64,000 nt of DNA from contig JAFECT010000002.1 of NCBI GenBank assembly GCA_018241995.1, forward strand, positions 124,001-188,000, written 5' to 3'. The position numbers and the translations under genes were made by a program. This document shows, piece after piece, positions 40,584 to 49,330 of the stretch. The stretch is from Pseudomonadota bacterium. Lineage in GTDB: Bacteria > Pseudomonadota > Alphaproteobacteria > Caulobacterales > Caulobacteraceae. Position 1 is the stretch's first letter; each line of letters begins with the position of its first letter. The notes below the pieces were generated by a model, which made no database searches, was not told where the DNA came from, and saw nothing but the letters and a program-made list of their open reading frames with translations.

Positions 40584-41450
40584 ATGCGCGCCCTGATCTT
40601 TGGCCATGGCTATCTGGGTCAGGCCTTTGCTGGGCGGCTAAGGGCCGACGGCTGGGGCGTGACGGCTACAGCGCGTGAACCCGACAAGCGCAGGGCGCTG
40701 GCAGAAGCTGGCCTCGCTGTTGTCGATCCCGCCGATGCGGGGCCTATGGCGCAGGCGCTGGCCGAGGCCGACGCGCTCCTGATCACCGCCGCGCCCGCGC
40801 CCGCGGGCTGTCCGGCGCTGAAGGCCCTGGGGTCCAGTCTTGAGGCCCTTCCCAAGCCGCTGCGATGGGTCGGCTACATCTCTTCCACCAGTGTCTACGG
40901 CGATCGCGGCGGCAAGTGGGTCAATGAGAGCTCGGCCCTGAACGCGCCGACCGTGGAGGGCGCGCGGCGCGCCGCGGCGGAGCGGGACTGGTTGGGGCTG
41001 GGCTGGCGTTCCGGATCGCCGGTCGCGATCTTCCGCCTGCCTGCGATCTACGGGCCGGGCCGCACGCCGTTCGAGAAGCTGGCCGACGGCACGGCGCGGA
41101 TCGTGCGCAAGCCGGGGCAGGTGTTTAACCGCATCCACCTCGACGACGCAGTGGCGGCCCTGGCCGCCTCCCTGGCCAGGCCGAGGGCAGGCGGCGTCTA
41201 CAACGTCACCGACGACGAGCCGGCCGGCGCCGACGCCTATGTCGAGCATGCGGCGCGGCTGATGGGCGTGGCGTCGCCGCCCGAGGTGGATTGGACCGAC
41301 CCGGAAGTCTCCGCCGCCATGCGGCGCTTCTACCTCGACAACAAGCGGGTCTCGAGCGCGCGGGCCAAGGCGGAGCTGGGCTGGCGCCCGCGCTACGCCA
41401 GCTGGCGTGACGGGTTGAAGGCCCTGGCGCCGGCTAGAGGCCCTGCTTGA
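40584..41450 (+). CDS. SDR-family NAD-dependent epimerase/reductase (YeeZ-like)
   Basis: The protein has 288 residues and starts 14 bases after the sqd1-like gene, so the two are probably cotranscribed. It has a Rossmann-type N terminus (LIFGHGYLGQAFAGRL), the YISSTSVYGDRGG segment and FRLPAIYGPGR typical of atypical SDRs related to E. coli YeeZ. The usual YxxxK pair is not obvious, as in other YeeZ-like proteins. Its substrate is unknown. It overlaps the convergent gene at 41434 by 17 bases. Confidence 0.8.
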   Translation: MRALIFGHGYLGQAFAGRLRADGWGVTATAREPDKRRALAEAGLAVVDPADAGPMAQALAEADALLITAAPAPAGCPALKALGSSLEALPKPLRWVGYISSTSVYGDRGGKWVNESSALNAPTVEGARRAAAERDWLGLGWRSGSPVAIFRLPAIYGPGRTPFEKLADGTARIVRKPGQVFNRIHLDDAVAALAASLARPRAGGVYNVTDDEPAGADAYVEHAARLMGVASPPEVDWTDPEVSAAMRRFYLDNKRVSSARAKAELGWRPRYASWRDGLKALAPARGPA

Positions 41451-42285
41451 GCATCAGGGTGCGCATGACGCCGGCGGACTCGTGTGCGGGCCGTCGCAGC
41501 AGTTCGTCGAATGCCGACAGGATGAAGTGGCAGTAGGCGACCTTTGAGGCCTTGTCCGTCGGGCGCCCGAAGCCGGACCGGCCGACCACGGATCCCATGA
41601 CGATCTTGCGCTCGTCCGCGGGCAGCTTGGCCAGGGCGCTTTTGGCCATGCGGTCCATGGCCGGGCGAAGGTCCACCGAGGCGTGGGCCGGCGCCGGATC
41701 GACCGCCGCCTGCTCCAGGAAACGGGCCAGGACCAGTTCCTGCTCACGGCGGTCCCGGCCGCCGGCGAGGGGCAGGGCGCCGCCCTGCATGGCCTCGCCG
41801 CAACGCTCGGGCGAAGCCTCGGCCAGGGTTCCGGCCTCGTCGCGGGCGATCTTCATGAAGGCCATCATGTTCTCGTCGTTGGCCTTGGGCGCGGTGCGGC
41901 GCATCAGGTCGGCCATGATCGCATGGGCCTTCGCCTGGTTGCCGGGCGCCAGCACCATCAGCCCCGGCGCCAACCCTTTGACCTTCGCATAGTCGTCAGG
42001 ATAGAGGCGCCGCAGCACCGACAGGATCGGGTCTTCGTCAGCGCTGGCGCTCTCCGGCGCGCTGGTCACCGCGTTGCGGCCGAGCTGCAGCGACGGCGGG
42101 TGCTCCAGCAGTCGGGCGCCCAGCGGCAGGGAGGCGCCGCCCACGATCACCCCCACGGCCAATAGTCCCAAGCCGGCGTTGCGGCCGGTGACCGCCGCGA
42201 TCAGCGCCGCGACGAGAGCGCCGCCCACCGCGCCGCCCAGCCCGAGGATCAGGTCGCCCGAGAACGCCGAAAGATCGAAAGCCAT
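41434..42285 (-). CDS. Membrane protein of unknown function
   Basis: The protein has 283 residues from ATG 42285 (MAFDLSAFSG). Two adjacent N-terminal membrane segments (LILGLGGAVGGALVAALIAAV and GLGLLAVGVIVGGASLPLGARLL) are followed by a mostly helical soluble domain of about 220 residues, rich in Ala/Leu/Arg. The topology suggests a helical hairpin in the membrane and a cytoplasmic or periplasmic domain. I do not recognise the family. A longer upstream start is possible but less likely. Confidence 0.65.
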   Translation of the reverse strand: MAFDLSAFSGDLILGLGGAVGGALVAALIAAVTGRNAGLGLLAVGVIVGGASLPLGARLLEHPPSLQLGRNAVTSAPESASADEDPILSVLRRLYPDDYAKVKGLAPGLMVLAPGNQAKAHAIMADLMRRTAPKANDENMMAFMKIARDEAGTLAEASPERCGEAMQGGALPLAGGRDRREQELVLARFLEQAAVDPAPAHASVDLRPAMDRMAKSALAKLPADERKIVMGSVVGRSGFGRPTDKASKVAYCHFILSAFDELLRRPAHESAGVMRTLMLKQGL

Positions 42286-42386
42286 GGCGAGACCGCCTTG
42301 CTCCGCTACGGCCCCACAGCCGCAGATCGTGCGCAGGATCACACGACGGCTCTTACCGTCCCGTCAAATGACAGGGTTAAGGCGGC

Positions 42387-43142
42387 TCAGCTTCTCGCCA
42401 TCTCATCGACCGCCGCAATCAGACGCTCCAGGTCCTGCGGCCGCGACAGGCGGTGGTCGCCGTCCTTGACCAGGCTGAAGACGACGTTCTGGCCCTGCAG
42501 GGCGTTGGCCAGCTTCAACGCATGCTCCCACGGCACGTCCGGGTCTTCGCCCCCCTGCAGGATGCGCACTGGGCAGGAGATCGGCACCGGCGCGTTCAGG
42601 ATCAGCCAGTCGCGGCCTTCGTCCAGCAGGCGCTTGGTGATCGCGTAGGGTCCGTCGTACTCCGAGGCTTGCATCCACAAGCCCTCAGTCTCGATGGCGT
42701 GCATGGCCTCGGCTGACATGACCGGGCGCATCAGGGCCTCGGTGAAGTCGGGTGCGGGCGCGACCAGGACCATGGCCTTGACCCGTTCCGGCCGCGCCAT
42801 GGCCGCCAGGCACGCGATCCAGCCGCCCATGGAGGAGCCGACCAGGATCAACGGCCCGGTCGTCAGGGCGTCGATGGCGGCCAGGGCGTCGTCGCGCCAG
42901 CGGCCGATCGAGGCCTGGTTCCAGTCACCGGAAGACTCGCCATGGGCGAAATAGTCGAAGCGCAGGCAGGGCCAGCCGTGCTCGGCGGCGGCCGTCGCCA
43001 GGGCCTCGGCCTTCGTCCCGCCCATGTCCGAACGGAAACCGCCCAGCCAGACCACGGTGGGCCCGCGCCCCTCGGTGCGCCGCCAGGCCAGGGTCTCGCC
43101 GTCCTCGCGCTCCAGGCGCCCGGCGGTCTCGGTCATGTTCAT
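42387..43142 (-). CDS. Alpha/beta hydrolase
   Basis: Cytoplasmic serine hydrolase of 251 residues. The oxyanion/HG-like WLGGFRSDMGGTKA region, the nucleophile elbow GSSMGG (Ser), an Asp in GGEDPDVPWE and the His in DGDHRLSRPQDL give a full catalytic triad layout. The fold and the FDYFAHGESSG stretch resemble ABHD10-type acyl-protein or ester hydrolases. AAAGGAAG lies 8 bases before ATG 43142, which supports that start. The natural substrate is unknown. Confidence 0.85.
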   Translation of the reverse strand: MNMTETAGRLEREDGETLAWRRTEGRGPTVVWLGGFRSDMGGTKAEALATAAAEHGWPCLRFDYFAHGESSGDWNQASIGRWRDDALAAIDALTTGPLILVGSSMGGWIACLAAMARPERVKAMVLVAPAPDFTEALMRPVMSAEAMHAIETEGLWMQASEYDGPYAITKRLLDEGRDWLILNAPVPISCPVRILQGGEDPDVPWEHALKLANALQGQNVVFSLVKDGDHRLSRPQDLERLIAAVDEMARS

Positions 43143-43193
43143 GGACGCTTCCTTTGGCTATGAGCGTGGCGACGACGGAGCACGGCACGACCC

Positions 43194-44360
43194 TTGGCGA
43201 CGCTTCCCCCGAACTTCACGCTTCTGCAAGTGGTCCCCTCGCTCGAGACCGGCGGGGCGGAGCAGTCTACGCTTGATGTGGCGGCGGCGGTGGTCCGGGA
43301 CGGCGGTCGGGCCATTGTCGCCTCCTGCGGCGGTCGCATGGTCAAGCTTCTCAAAGCGTCCGGCGCCGAATTCGTTCCCATGCCGGTGCAGACCAAGAAC
43401 CCGCTCTTGGGCGTCGTCAACGCCTTCCGCCTGGCCGCGCTGATCCGGCGCGAGAAGGTGGGCGTGATCCATGTCCGTTCCCGTGCTCCGGCCTTCAGCG
43501 CGTTATGGGCCTCGAAGATGACCGGGGTTCCCATGGTCGCCACCTACCATGGCGCCTATCCGGCCAAGTCGGGGCTGAAGCGCTGGTACAATTCGGTAAT
43601 GACCAAGGGCGCGGTGGTTATCGCCAATTCCGCCTTCACGCGCGATCACCTCCTGGCCCAGCACGCTGTCGATCCGGAGAAGGTGGTCACCATTCCGCGC
43701 GGTTTGAGCCTCAACCGCTTCGACCCGGCCGCCGTACCGTCCGCGCGGACCGCTGAGCTTCGCGCCGTCTGGGGTGTGGCCGAGGGGGACCGGCGGGTGC
43801 GCATCCTGCTGCCCGGACGCCTCACGCGGCTGAAGGGGCAGCTGGTGCTGATCGAGGCGGCCGCGCGCCTGTACGCCCAGGGGCGGCGCGATTTCCTGAT
43901 CCTGCTGGTTGGCGACGACCAGGGCCGCGGCGCCTATCGCGCCGAAGTGCAGGACGCCATCGCCCAGGCAGGCCTTTCGGGTGCGGTGCGCCTGTTGGGC
44001 CATTGCGACGACATGCCGGCCGCCTACCTGGCCGCGGACATTGTCGCCGTGCCCTCCACCGTCCCGGAGACCTTCGGGCGCACGGCCGTGGAAGCCCAGG
44101 CCATGGGCCGCCCGGTGATCGCCTCGGCCCTGGGCGGGCTTACCGAGACGGTCGTGCCGGGCGAAAGCGGCTGGCTGGCCCCGGCCAGGGACGTCGACGC
44201 CTGGACCCAGGCGCTGCAGGTGGCGCTGGACGCCGGGTCCGAGCGGCGCGCGGCCATGGGCCAGGCGGGGCAAGCCAGGGTGCGGCGGCTCTACGCGCTT
44301 GAAACCATGACCAACTCGACGCTGGCAGTCTATGCGCGCGTCCTGCAAGGCAAGGCCTGA
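43194..44360 (+). CDS. Family 4 glycosyltransferase
   Basis: The protein has 388 residues, probably from TTG 43194; no better in-frame start is near, so the start is uncertain. The N-terminal acceptor half begins LLQVVPSLETGGAEQSTL, and the C-terminal donor half contains LLPGRLTRLKGQLVLIEAA and the EPxxGR-like PETFGRTAVEAQAMGRPVIAS of GT4 retaining enzymes. Such enzymes act in lipopolysaccharide core, capsule or glycolipid synthesis. It precedes infC, with no obvious operon partner, and the sugar used cannot be read from sequence. Confidence 0.85.
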   Translation: MATLPPNFTLLQVVPSLETGGAEQSTLDVAAAVVRDGGRAIVASCGGRMVKLLKASGAEFVPMPVQTKNPLLGVVNAFRLAALIRREKVGVIHVRSRAPAFSALWASKMTGVPMVATYHGAYPAKSGLKRWYNSVMTKGAVVIANSAFTRDHLLAQHAVDPEKVVTIPRGLSLNRFDPAAVPSARTAELRAVWGVAEGDRRVRILLPGRLTRLKGQLVLIEAAARLYAQGRRDFLILLVGDDQGRGAYRAEVQDAIAQAGLSGAVRLLGHCDDMPAAYLAADIVAVPSTVPETFGRTAVEAQAMGRPVIASALGGLTETVVPGESGWLAPARDVDAWTQALQVALDAGSERRAAMGQAGQARVRRLYALETMTNSTLAVYARVLQGKA

Positions 44361-44498
44361 TCTCGCCTCGACTGTCTCCGCAAGAACAACGTCGGGATTT
44401 TTCTTTCACGGTTGGGGTTTCCTGCGAAGAAACCTTGCCCCGTCCCGCTTGATCCCCAGACGTGCGCCGGTCATATAAGGCGGGCGGACGCCCACCGG

Positions 44499-44514
44499 AC
44501 GGGCCGTCGCCCGT
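44499..44514 (+). promoter_or_regulatory. Hairpin in the infC leader
   Basis: A perfect 6-bp stem ACGGGC / GCCCGT with loop CGTC lies in the roughly 200-base spacer before infC. No T-run follows, so it is a leader structure rather than a terminator; a role in infC control is only suggested. Confidence 0.35.
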
Positions 44515-44557
44515 TCGCGCGCTCGCCCCATCTTCAACGGCTACGGAGACGACCCCT

Positions 44558-45091
44558 ATTCGCCGCCCCATACAAGCGCCGCCCGTCAAAGACGGTCCGC
44601 GCATGAACCAAGACATTCGCGCGCCCCGCGTTCTGCTCATCGATCAGAACGGCGAGAAACAGGGCGTCATGCCCACTTCCGCCGCCATGGAAGCCGCCGA
44701 GGAAGCCGGCCTCGATCTCGTGGAGATCGTGCCGACCGCTGACCCGCCCGTCTGCAAGATCCTCGATTACGGCAAGTTCCGCTTCCAGGAGCAGAAGAAG
44801 AAGGCCGAGGCGCGCAAGCGGCAGAAGGTGGTCGAGATCAAGGAGATCAAACTCCGCCCGAATATCGACACCCACGACTACGAGGTGAAGGCCAAGGCCA
44901 TGCACCGCTTCTTCGAGGAAGGCGACAAGGTCAAGGTGACCCTGCGCTTCCGGGGCCGCGAGATGGCGCACCCGGAACTCGGCATGAAGCTGTTGCAGCA
45001 GGTCAAGACCGACTTCGATCCGGTGGCCAAGGTCGAGTACGAGCCCCGTATGGAAGGCCGGCAGATGATCATGATCCTGGCTCCACGCTGA
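44558..45091 (+). CDS. infC: Translation initiation factor IF-3, AUU start
   Basis: Binds the 30S subunit and proofreads start codons. It has 177 residues if started at ATT 44558 ([21 protein letters not shown]). That start is preceded by GGAG with a 9-base spacer and restores the conserved basic N terminus of alphaproteobacterial IF-3; the later ATG 44603 has a poor binding site and would drop about 15 residues. A non-canonical AUU start is the classic autoregulatory feature of infC. Other IF-3 sequence: [30 protein letters not shown] and [17 protein letters not shown]. Confidence 0.93.
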   Translation: MRRPIQAPPVKDGPRMNQDIRAPRVLLIDQNGEKQGVMPTSAAMEAAEEAGLDLVEIVPTADPPVCKILDYGKFRFQEQKKKAEARKRQKVVEIKEIKLRPNIDTHDYEVKAKAMHRFFEEGDKVKVTLRFRGREMAHPELGMKLLQQVKTDFDPVAKVEYEPRMEGRQMIMILAPR

Positions 45092-45118
45092 GCCGGATCT
45101 GATCGCCAAACATCAGAG

Positions 45119-45149
45119 CGCCCCCGAGGACGACCTCGGGGGCGTTTTT
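45119..45149 (+). terminator. Intrinsic terminator after infC
   Basis: An 11-bp perfect stem CGCCCCCGAGG / CCTCGGGGGCG with loop ACGA is followed by TTTTTC, 28 bases after the infC stop. Confidence 0.92.
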
Positions 45150-45170
45150 CTTTGCGCGCGGGTCGGTGAT

Positions 45171-45329
45171 CTAGAGGCGGCCCATCAGCAGCAGGATGAT
45201 CACCACCAGCACCACAAGGCCGACGCCGCCGGAGGGATAGTAACCCCAGGAGCGGCTGTAGCCCCAGCGGGGCAGGGCGCCGACCAGGACGAGGATCAGC
45301 ACGATCAGCAGGATAAGGCCGAGGGACAT
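45171..45329 (-). CDS. DUF3309 small membrane protein
   Basis: The protein has 52 residues (start ATG 45329, stop TAG at 45171). It has two hydrophobic stretches: LGLILLIVLILVLVGALP and, near the C terminus, VGLVVLVVIILLLM. Between them is the aromatic, Gly-rich PRWGYSRSWGYYPSGGV segment that defines DUF3309. AAAGGAG lies just before the ATG. Members are common in proteobacteria and uncharacterised. About 295 bases between 45330 and 45624 hold no gene I can support. Confidence 0.85.
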   Translation of the reverse strand: MSLGLILLIVLILVLVGALPRWGYSRSWGYYPSGGVGLVVLVVIILLLMGRL

Positions 45330-45624
45330 GGAACTCCTTTCCAGCGGCCTCTACCGTGGCCGCAACTTGGAAGAGCGGAACGGCCCCTAACGGCGACGGT
45401 TCCTCCGCCAAGGCGATTGCCGACGCGAACGGAGCGTAAAGCACGCGGGCGCCAGACTGGACGGCGATGCGTCCGTTCCGTCACCCGCTCGTTGAAGCCA
45501 GCTTGGCCGTTCTCGCGCCCTGCGCGAATCCGTCCCGTTGCGCGAGCGGCCGGAAAGCGTCATTGTTTCCAACGGGCTGGCAGGACAGGCGGGGGGCTAG
45601 GGGCTCCGCGCGGAGGTCACTTGT

Positions 45625-47265
45625 ATGACGCGGAGCGCCGCCACCCGTCGCAAGACGGATGCTCGCACGAGCGTGAAACCCAAGAAGGCGACGGCTGCGA
45701 AGGCCGTCGAGCTTGTGTTCGAGCCTGCCGAATCCACGGTTGAGCCGTCTGCGCCGGAGGTTTTCGCGCACGAGCCGGAGCTGACGGTCGAGCACCTCGA
45801 CCCGCGCCCGCACGGCCTGCGCCGTCGCCGCGGCCTGATCGCCGCCGGCATCGCCACGATCTGCGTGGGCAGCGCGGCGGTCGGCGTGGTCAAGGCCATG
45901 GGCCCGCACGGCCCCTTCCGCACCGTGGACCAGAAGCCCGCCGTCGCCGCCGAGCCCGCCCGCCCCCTGGCCGCCCCGGCCGAGGAGGCCAAGCCGATCC
46001 TGGCCGAGTATCGCGCGCCTGACCGCGACGAGATCAGCCGCGCCTATCTGAACGTGGCCACGGTCTACAAGACCGAAGGCCTGTCGGGCGTGGTGCGCCA
46101 GACCATGGACTGTTTCGGCGCGCTGAAGTCCAACCCCAGCTATTCCGCCCTCGACTATTGCGTGGCGCTCGACCTCTACGGCGAGGCGTTGCAGCGCAAG
46201 CTGGCCGACGGCAAGCCGATCCCGACCGACTCCTACTTCTCAGGCGTTGAGGCGCGTGACCTGCAGGCCGCTCGCGAGGTGGTGGCCCGAGACGGCGACG
46301 CCGGCGCGCGGGTGTTCGACGACCGAAGGCTGGCGGGCGAGGTCTCCCAGGCCGGGCCGGAGGCCGCCGCCGCTGCGGTCAAACACGCCGCCGTCGCCAC
46401 CGCGCTGGTCGCCGAGCGCGAGGCCCAGGCCAAGGCCGCCGCGGACGCCAAGTTGGCAGCGGCGTCCGCCCCCACTGCCGTGGCGCAGTCCGCGCCGAAT
46501 CCCGTGCTCGCGCAAAGGCCCGCTCCGGCAGCGCCAGCGGCCAAGGCGCAGCCCGCGCCGACGACGCTTGCCGGCGCCCAGTCTGCTCCGCGGCCGGCGG
46601 CGGCCGTTCCCGCGGTCAAGGCGCAGGCGGCGGTTCACCCCCTAGTCCAGGCCCGCGCCGCACCGGCCAAGGCGCCGGCCAAGGCGGTTGCGCCCAAGGC
46701 CGTGGTGCTGGCGGCGGCCAAGCCCCAGCCGAAGGCCCCACCCAAGCCGGTGGTCAGGGCCGTGGCCAGGCATGCGGCGCCGAAGCGGCCGGCTCCGGTC
46801 CGTGTCGCCAGGGCCGCTCCGCCGAAGGCCGCCGGACATGCCCCCATCGTGCGCGCCTCGGTTCACGCCAAGCCGCAGCACATGGCGACGACCCGCATCT
46901 CCTTGCGCCATGCCAAGCCCGCGCCGAAGCCGGCGAAAGCGGTGAAGGTCGTGGCCAAGGCGCCGCCCCACTCTTCCCTGCCGCGTCCGCTCCAGGTGCT
47001 CGACCATTTCTTCCGCAGCGTCACCCATCCGACGCCGCAGCGCGTGTCCCAGACCACGAGCCGCAGCGCGCCGACGCATCCCGGGACCGTCCGGGTGGCC
47101 GCCCAGGGTCGCGGGCACGGGCATGCCTATGAACCCAGCGCCTGGATCGATTGCCGCCAGCCTCGCAACGGTCAGGAAGTCGAGATCTGTCGCGGCGGCT
47201 CAGGCAGCGACGGCACCCTCGGCGGCCAGCTGCGAGGTGGACACTTCCGCGGTGACGATCGATAG
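45625..47265 (+). CDS. Ala/Pro/Lys-rich single-pass membrane protein of unknown function
   Basis: The protein has 546 residues. A basic N-terminal region is followed by one membrane helix (GLIAAGIATICVGSAAVGVV, about residues 74-93), a short folded part (DEISRAYLNVATVYKTEGLSGVVRQTMDCFGALK) and then more than 250 residues of Ala/Pro/Lys-rich repeats. It ends in a Cys-containing block (WIDCRQPRNGQEVEICRGG) that may be a small domain. The domain order suggests a tail reaching the periplasm or cell wall. I do not recognise the family. Confidence 0.7.
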   Translation: MTRSAATRRKTDARTSVKPKKATAAKAVELVFEPAESTVEPSAPEVFAHEPELTVEHLDPRPHGLRRRRGLIAAGIATICVGSAAVGVVKAMGPHGPFRTVDQKPAVAAEPARPLAAPAEEAKPILAEYRAPDRDEISRAYLNVATVYKTEGLSGVVRQTMDCFGALKSNPSYSALDYCVALDLYGEALQRKLADGKPIPTDSYFSGVEARDLQAAREVVARDGDAGARVFDDRRLAGEVSQAGPEAAAAAVKHAAVATALVAEREAQAKAAADAKLAAASAPTAVAQSAPNPVLAQRPAPAAPAAKAQPAPTTLAGAQSAPRPAAAVPAVKAQAAVHPLVQARAAPAKAPAKAVAPKAVVLAAAKPQPKAPPKPVVRAVARHAAPKRPAPVRVARAAPPKAAGHAPIVRASVHAKPQHMATTRISLRHAKPAPKPAKAVKVVAKAPPHSSLPRPLQVLDHFFRSVTHPTPQRVSQTTSRSAPTHPGTVRVAAQGRGHGHAYEPSAWIDCRQPRNGQEVEICRGGSGSDGTLGGQLRGGHFRGDDR

Positions 47266-47357
47266 GTCGAGAAATCCGGCTTTGCGGCAAATAGGGTGAA
47301 ACTTGCGGCGACTCGGAGCATTTTCCTTTCCTGGGGAAGAACTTCGAAGGCTTGGCC

Positions 47358-47930
47358 ATGACCCCCGCCGACACCCTGGTTCCGTCCGTACCCGAACAAT
47401 CCCCTCCGCTTGCCGGAACCGTAAGGCTTAGGCGAAGCACGCCGCTGGCAGTCGCAATCGTGTTTGCCGTGGTCGTGATCGCGGTCGCGGGGGTGGCGTC
47501 AGGCTTGAAGAAGGCGTCCGGCGGGTTCCCGCGAGGTTACGCGCCGCGGGCCGTTCACGCAGCGGCGACCACGGCGGTGAGCGCGACGCCCTACGCGCCG
47601 GAAGTCGCTCCCGCATCTGCTGAGCCCTCAGCTCCAGCGGCGGCGCGGCCGTCGGCTCAACCGAAGACGGAGGCCGCAACGGCGGAGGAGCCGTCATCGC
47701 AGGCCAAGCCAAATTCTCAGCCTGCCTCGCCGACGGTGGCCCGTGTGGTCAAGTCTGAGGAAGATCCCGACATCGACGAGGCTCCGCCGCCCCCGCGACG
47801 CGACGCTCGGCCCACCGATAATGATGCTCCGCCGCGGCCTGATTTCGATCGCGGCCCGCCCCCACGGCCCGATGATGGGCCGCACAGGGGCTACGACGAC
47901 GGCGATCCGCCTCAGTCCATGCCGCGCTGA
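47358..47930 (+). CDS. Pro/Ala-rich single-pass membrane protein of unknown function
   Basis: The protein has 190 residues from ATG 47358. A short cytoplasmic N terminus precedes a membrane helix (VAIVFAVVVIAVAGVASGL). The rest is Pro/Ala-rich and ends in an Asp/Arg/Pro block (PPPPRRDARPTDND, FDRGPPPRPDDGPHRGYDD). A TTG 6 bases upstream is also possible. Its layout resembles the two genes at 53344 and 54232, although sequence identity is not apparent. The role is unknown. Confidence 0.6.
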   Translation: MTPADTLVPSVPEQSPPLAGTVRLRRSTPLAVAIVFAVVVIAVAGVASGLKKASGGFPRGYAPRAVHAAATTAVSATPYAPEVAPASAEPSAPAAARPSAQPKTEAATAEEPSSQAKPNSQPASPTVARVVKSEEDPDIDEAPPPPRRDARPTDNDAPPRPDFDRGPPPRPDDGPHRGYDDGDPPQSMPR

Positions 47931-47951
47931 GGCGGCTTCGCGCCCCTCGCG

Positions 47952-47970
47952 CCGTCAAGAAACTGTTGCA
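47952..47970 (+). promoter_or_regulatory. PHO-box-like site upstream of pstS (first copy)
   Basis: CCGTCAAGAAACTGTTGCA: two 7-base half-sites CCGTCAA and CTGTTGC spaced by 4 bases, the layout of a PhoB site. It lies about 75 bases before the pstS start. Two similar sites precede the other pst genes. Confidence 0.5.
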
Positions 47971-48045
47971 CGTCCCGCCTAGACAGCGCCCCGACGCTCG
48001 CGCGTCGAGCACAGCTGCTTCCTCGCAAATAGGAAATCCGGGGCC

Positions 48046-49143
48046 ATGAACCGCCGCAACACCCTCGTCACCCTCGCCGCCGTCATGGCCTGTGCGGGTG
48101 CGCTCGCCGCCTGCAACCAGAACAAGGGCGCTTCAGCCCCCGGCTCGGCCTCGGGCCCCTCGGGCGCAGACGTTTCCGGCGCCGGCGCCACCTTTCCCGC
48201 GCCGGTCTACGCCAAGTGGGCCGAGGCCTATAAGGCGAGCTCGGGCGTCGGCCTGAACTACCAGGCCATCGGCTCGGGCGGCGGTATCAAGCAGATCAAG
48301 GCCAAGACCGTCGACTTCGGCGCCTCGGACAAGCCGCTGAAGCCGGACGAGCTGAACGCCGCGGGCCTGTATCAATTCCCGACCGTCATGGGCGGGGTTG
48401 TGCCGGTGGTGAACATCCCGGGCGTCGCCGCCGGCCAGCTGAAGCTGTCGGGCCCGCTGCTGGCCTCGATCTATCTGGGCGCGGTCAAGACCTGGAACGA
48501 CCCCGCCATCGCCAAGCTGAACCCGGGCGTGAAGCTGCCCTCCATGCCGATCAGCGTGGTGCACCGCTCCGATGGCTCGGGCACCTCGTTCCTCTACACT
48601 TCGTACCTCGCCATGGTCAGCCCGGACTGGAAGACCAAGGTTGGCGCTTCGGATTCCGTCTCCTGGCCGACGGGCCTGGGCGGCAAGGGCAACGACGGCG
48701 TGGCCGCCCTCGTGAAGCAGACCTCAGGCTCGATCGGCTATGTCGAATACGCCTACGCCAAGCAGAACCACCTGGCCAACGCCCTGCTGCAGAACAAGTC
48801 CGGCGCCTTCGTTGCTCCGACGGCGGAGGATTTCGCCGCAGCCGCGGCCGGCGCCGACTGGGAGCACGCCCAAGGCAACTATCTCCTGCTGCTCGACCAG
48901 GCCGCGCCCAAGGCCTGGCCGATTACCGGCGCCACCTTCATCCTGGTCTACAAGCAGCAAGCCTCGCCCGAGCGAGGCGCTCAGGTGCTGAAGTTCTACG
49001 ATTGGGCCTACAAGAACGGCGATGCCGCCGCCTCGGCGCTGGACTATGTGCCCCTGCCGGACTCGGTGAAGGCCATGGTGCGCAAGCAGTGGTCGACCGA
49101 GATCAAGGGTCCGGACGGCAAGCCGGTCTACGCCGCGCAGTAG
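48046..49143 (+). CDS. pstS: Phosphate-binding lipoprotein PstS (first copy)
   Basis: Periplasmic phosphate-binding component of the Pst transporter. It has 365 residues. The signal ends in the lipobox ALAAC, so this copy is a lipoprotein anchored in a membrane. The mature N terminus GAGATFPAPVYAKWAEAYK, GSGGGIKQIKAKTVDFGASDKPL, HRSDGSGTSFLYT and GSIGYVEYAYAK are PstS hallmarks of phosphate binding. A second pstS follows after 187 bases. A terminator hairpin separates the two. Confidence 0.93.
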   Translation: MNRRNTLVTLAAVMACAGALAACNQNKGASAPGSASGPSGADVSGAGATFPAPVYAKWAEAYKASSGVGLNYQAIGSGGGIKQIKAKTVDFGASDKPLKPDELNAAGLYQFPTVMGGVVPVVNIPGVAAGQLKLSGPLLASIYLGAVKTWNDPAIAKLNPGVKLPSMPISVVHRSDGSGTSFLYTSYLAMVSPDWKTKVGASDSVSWPTGLGGKGNDGVAALVKQTSGSIGYVEYAYAKQNHLANALLQNKSGAFVAPTAEDFAAAAAGADWEHAQGNYLLLLDQAAPKAWPITGATFILVYKQQASPERGAQVLKFYDWAYKNGDAAASALDYVPLPDSVKAMVRKQWSTEIKGPDGKPVYAAQ

Positions 49144-49165
49144 GCTTGGCGGCGCAACGAGACGG

Positions 49166-49194
49166 AAAGGGCGCTCCGCGAGGGGCGCCTTTTT
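49166..49194 (+). terminator. Intrinsic terminator after the first pstS
   Basis: A stem joins AAAGGGCGCTCC (49167 onward, two G-U pairs) with GGGGCGCCTTT around loop GCGA, running into TTTTTC. It lies about 25 bases after the pstS stop. Confidence 0.75.
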
Positions 49195-49224
49195 CTTTGC
49201 AAGCGCGCCAAGGCCGGTCCCCGA

Positions 49225-49243
49225 CCGTCACATCCCTGTCGGA
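49225..49243 (+). promoter_or_regulatory. PHO-box-like site upstream of pstS (second copy)
   Basis: CCGTCACATCCCTGTCGGA: half-sites CCGTCAC and CTGTCGG spaced by 4 bases, about 88 bases before the second pstS start. It is the best match of the three to the classical CTGTCAT-type repeat. Confidence 0.5.
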
Positions 49244-49330
49244 TATCCGTCGCGAAAGCGTGACCGCGGGCCCCTAGACAGCGTGACAGCCGGGGGCCTG
49301 GGGGGTCGCCGGGCATCCAGGAGCTCTCTC

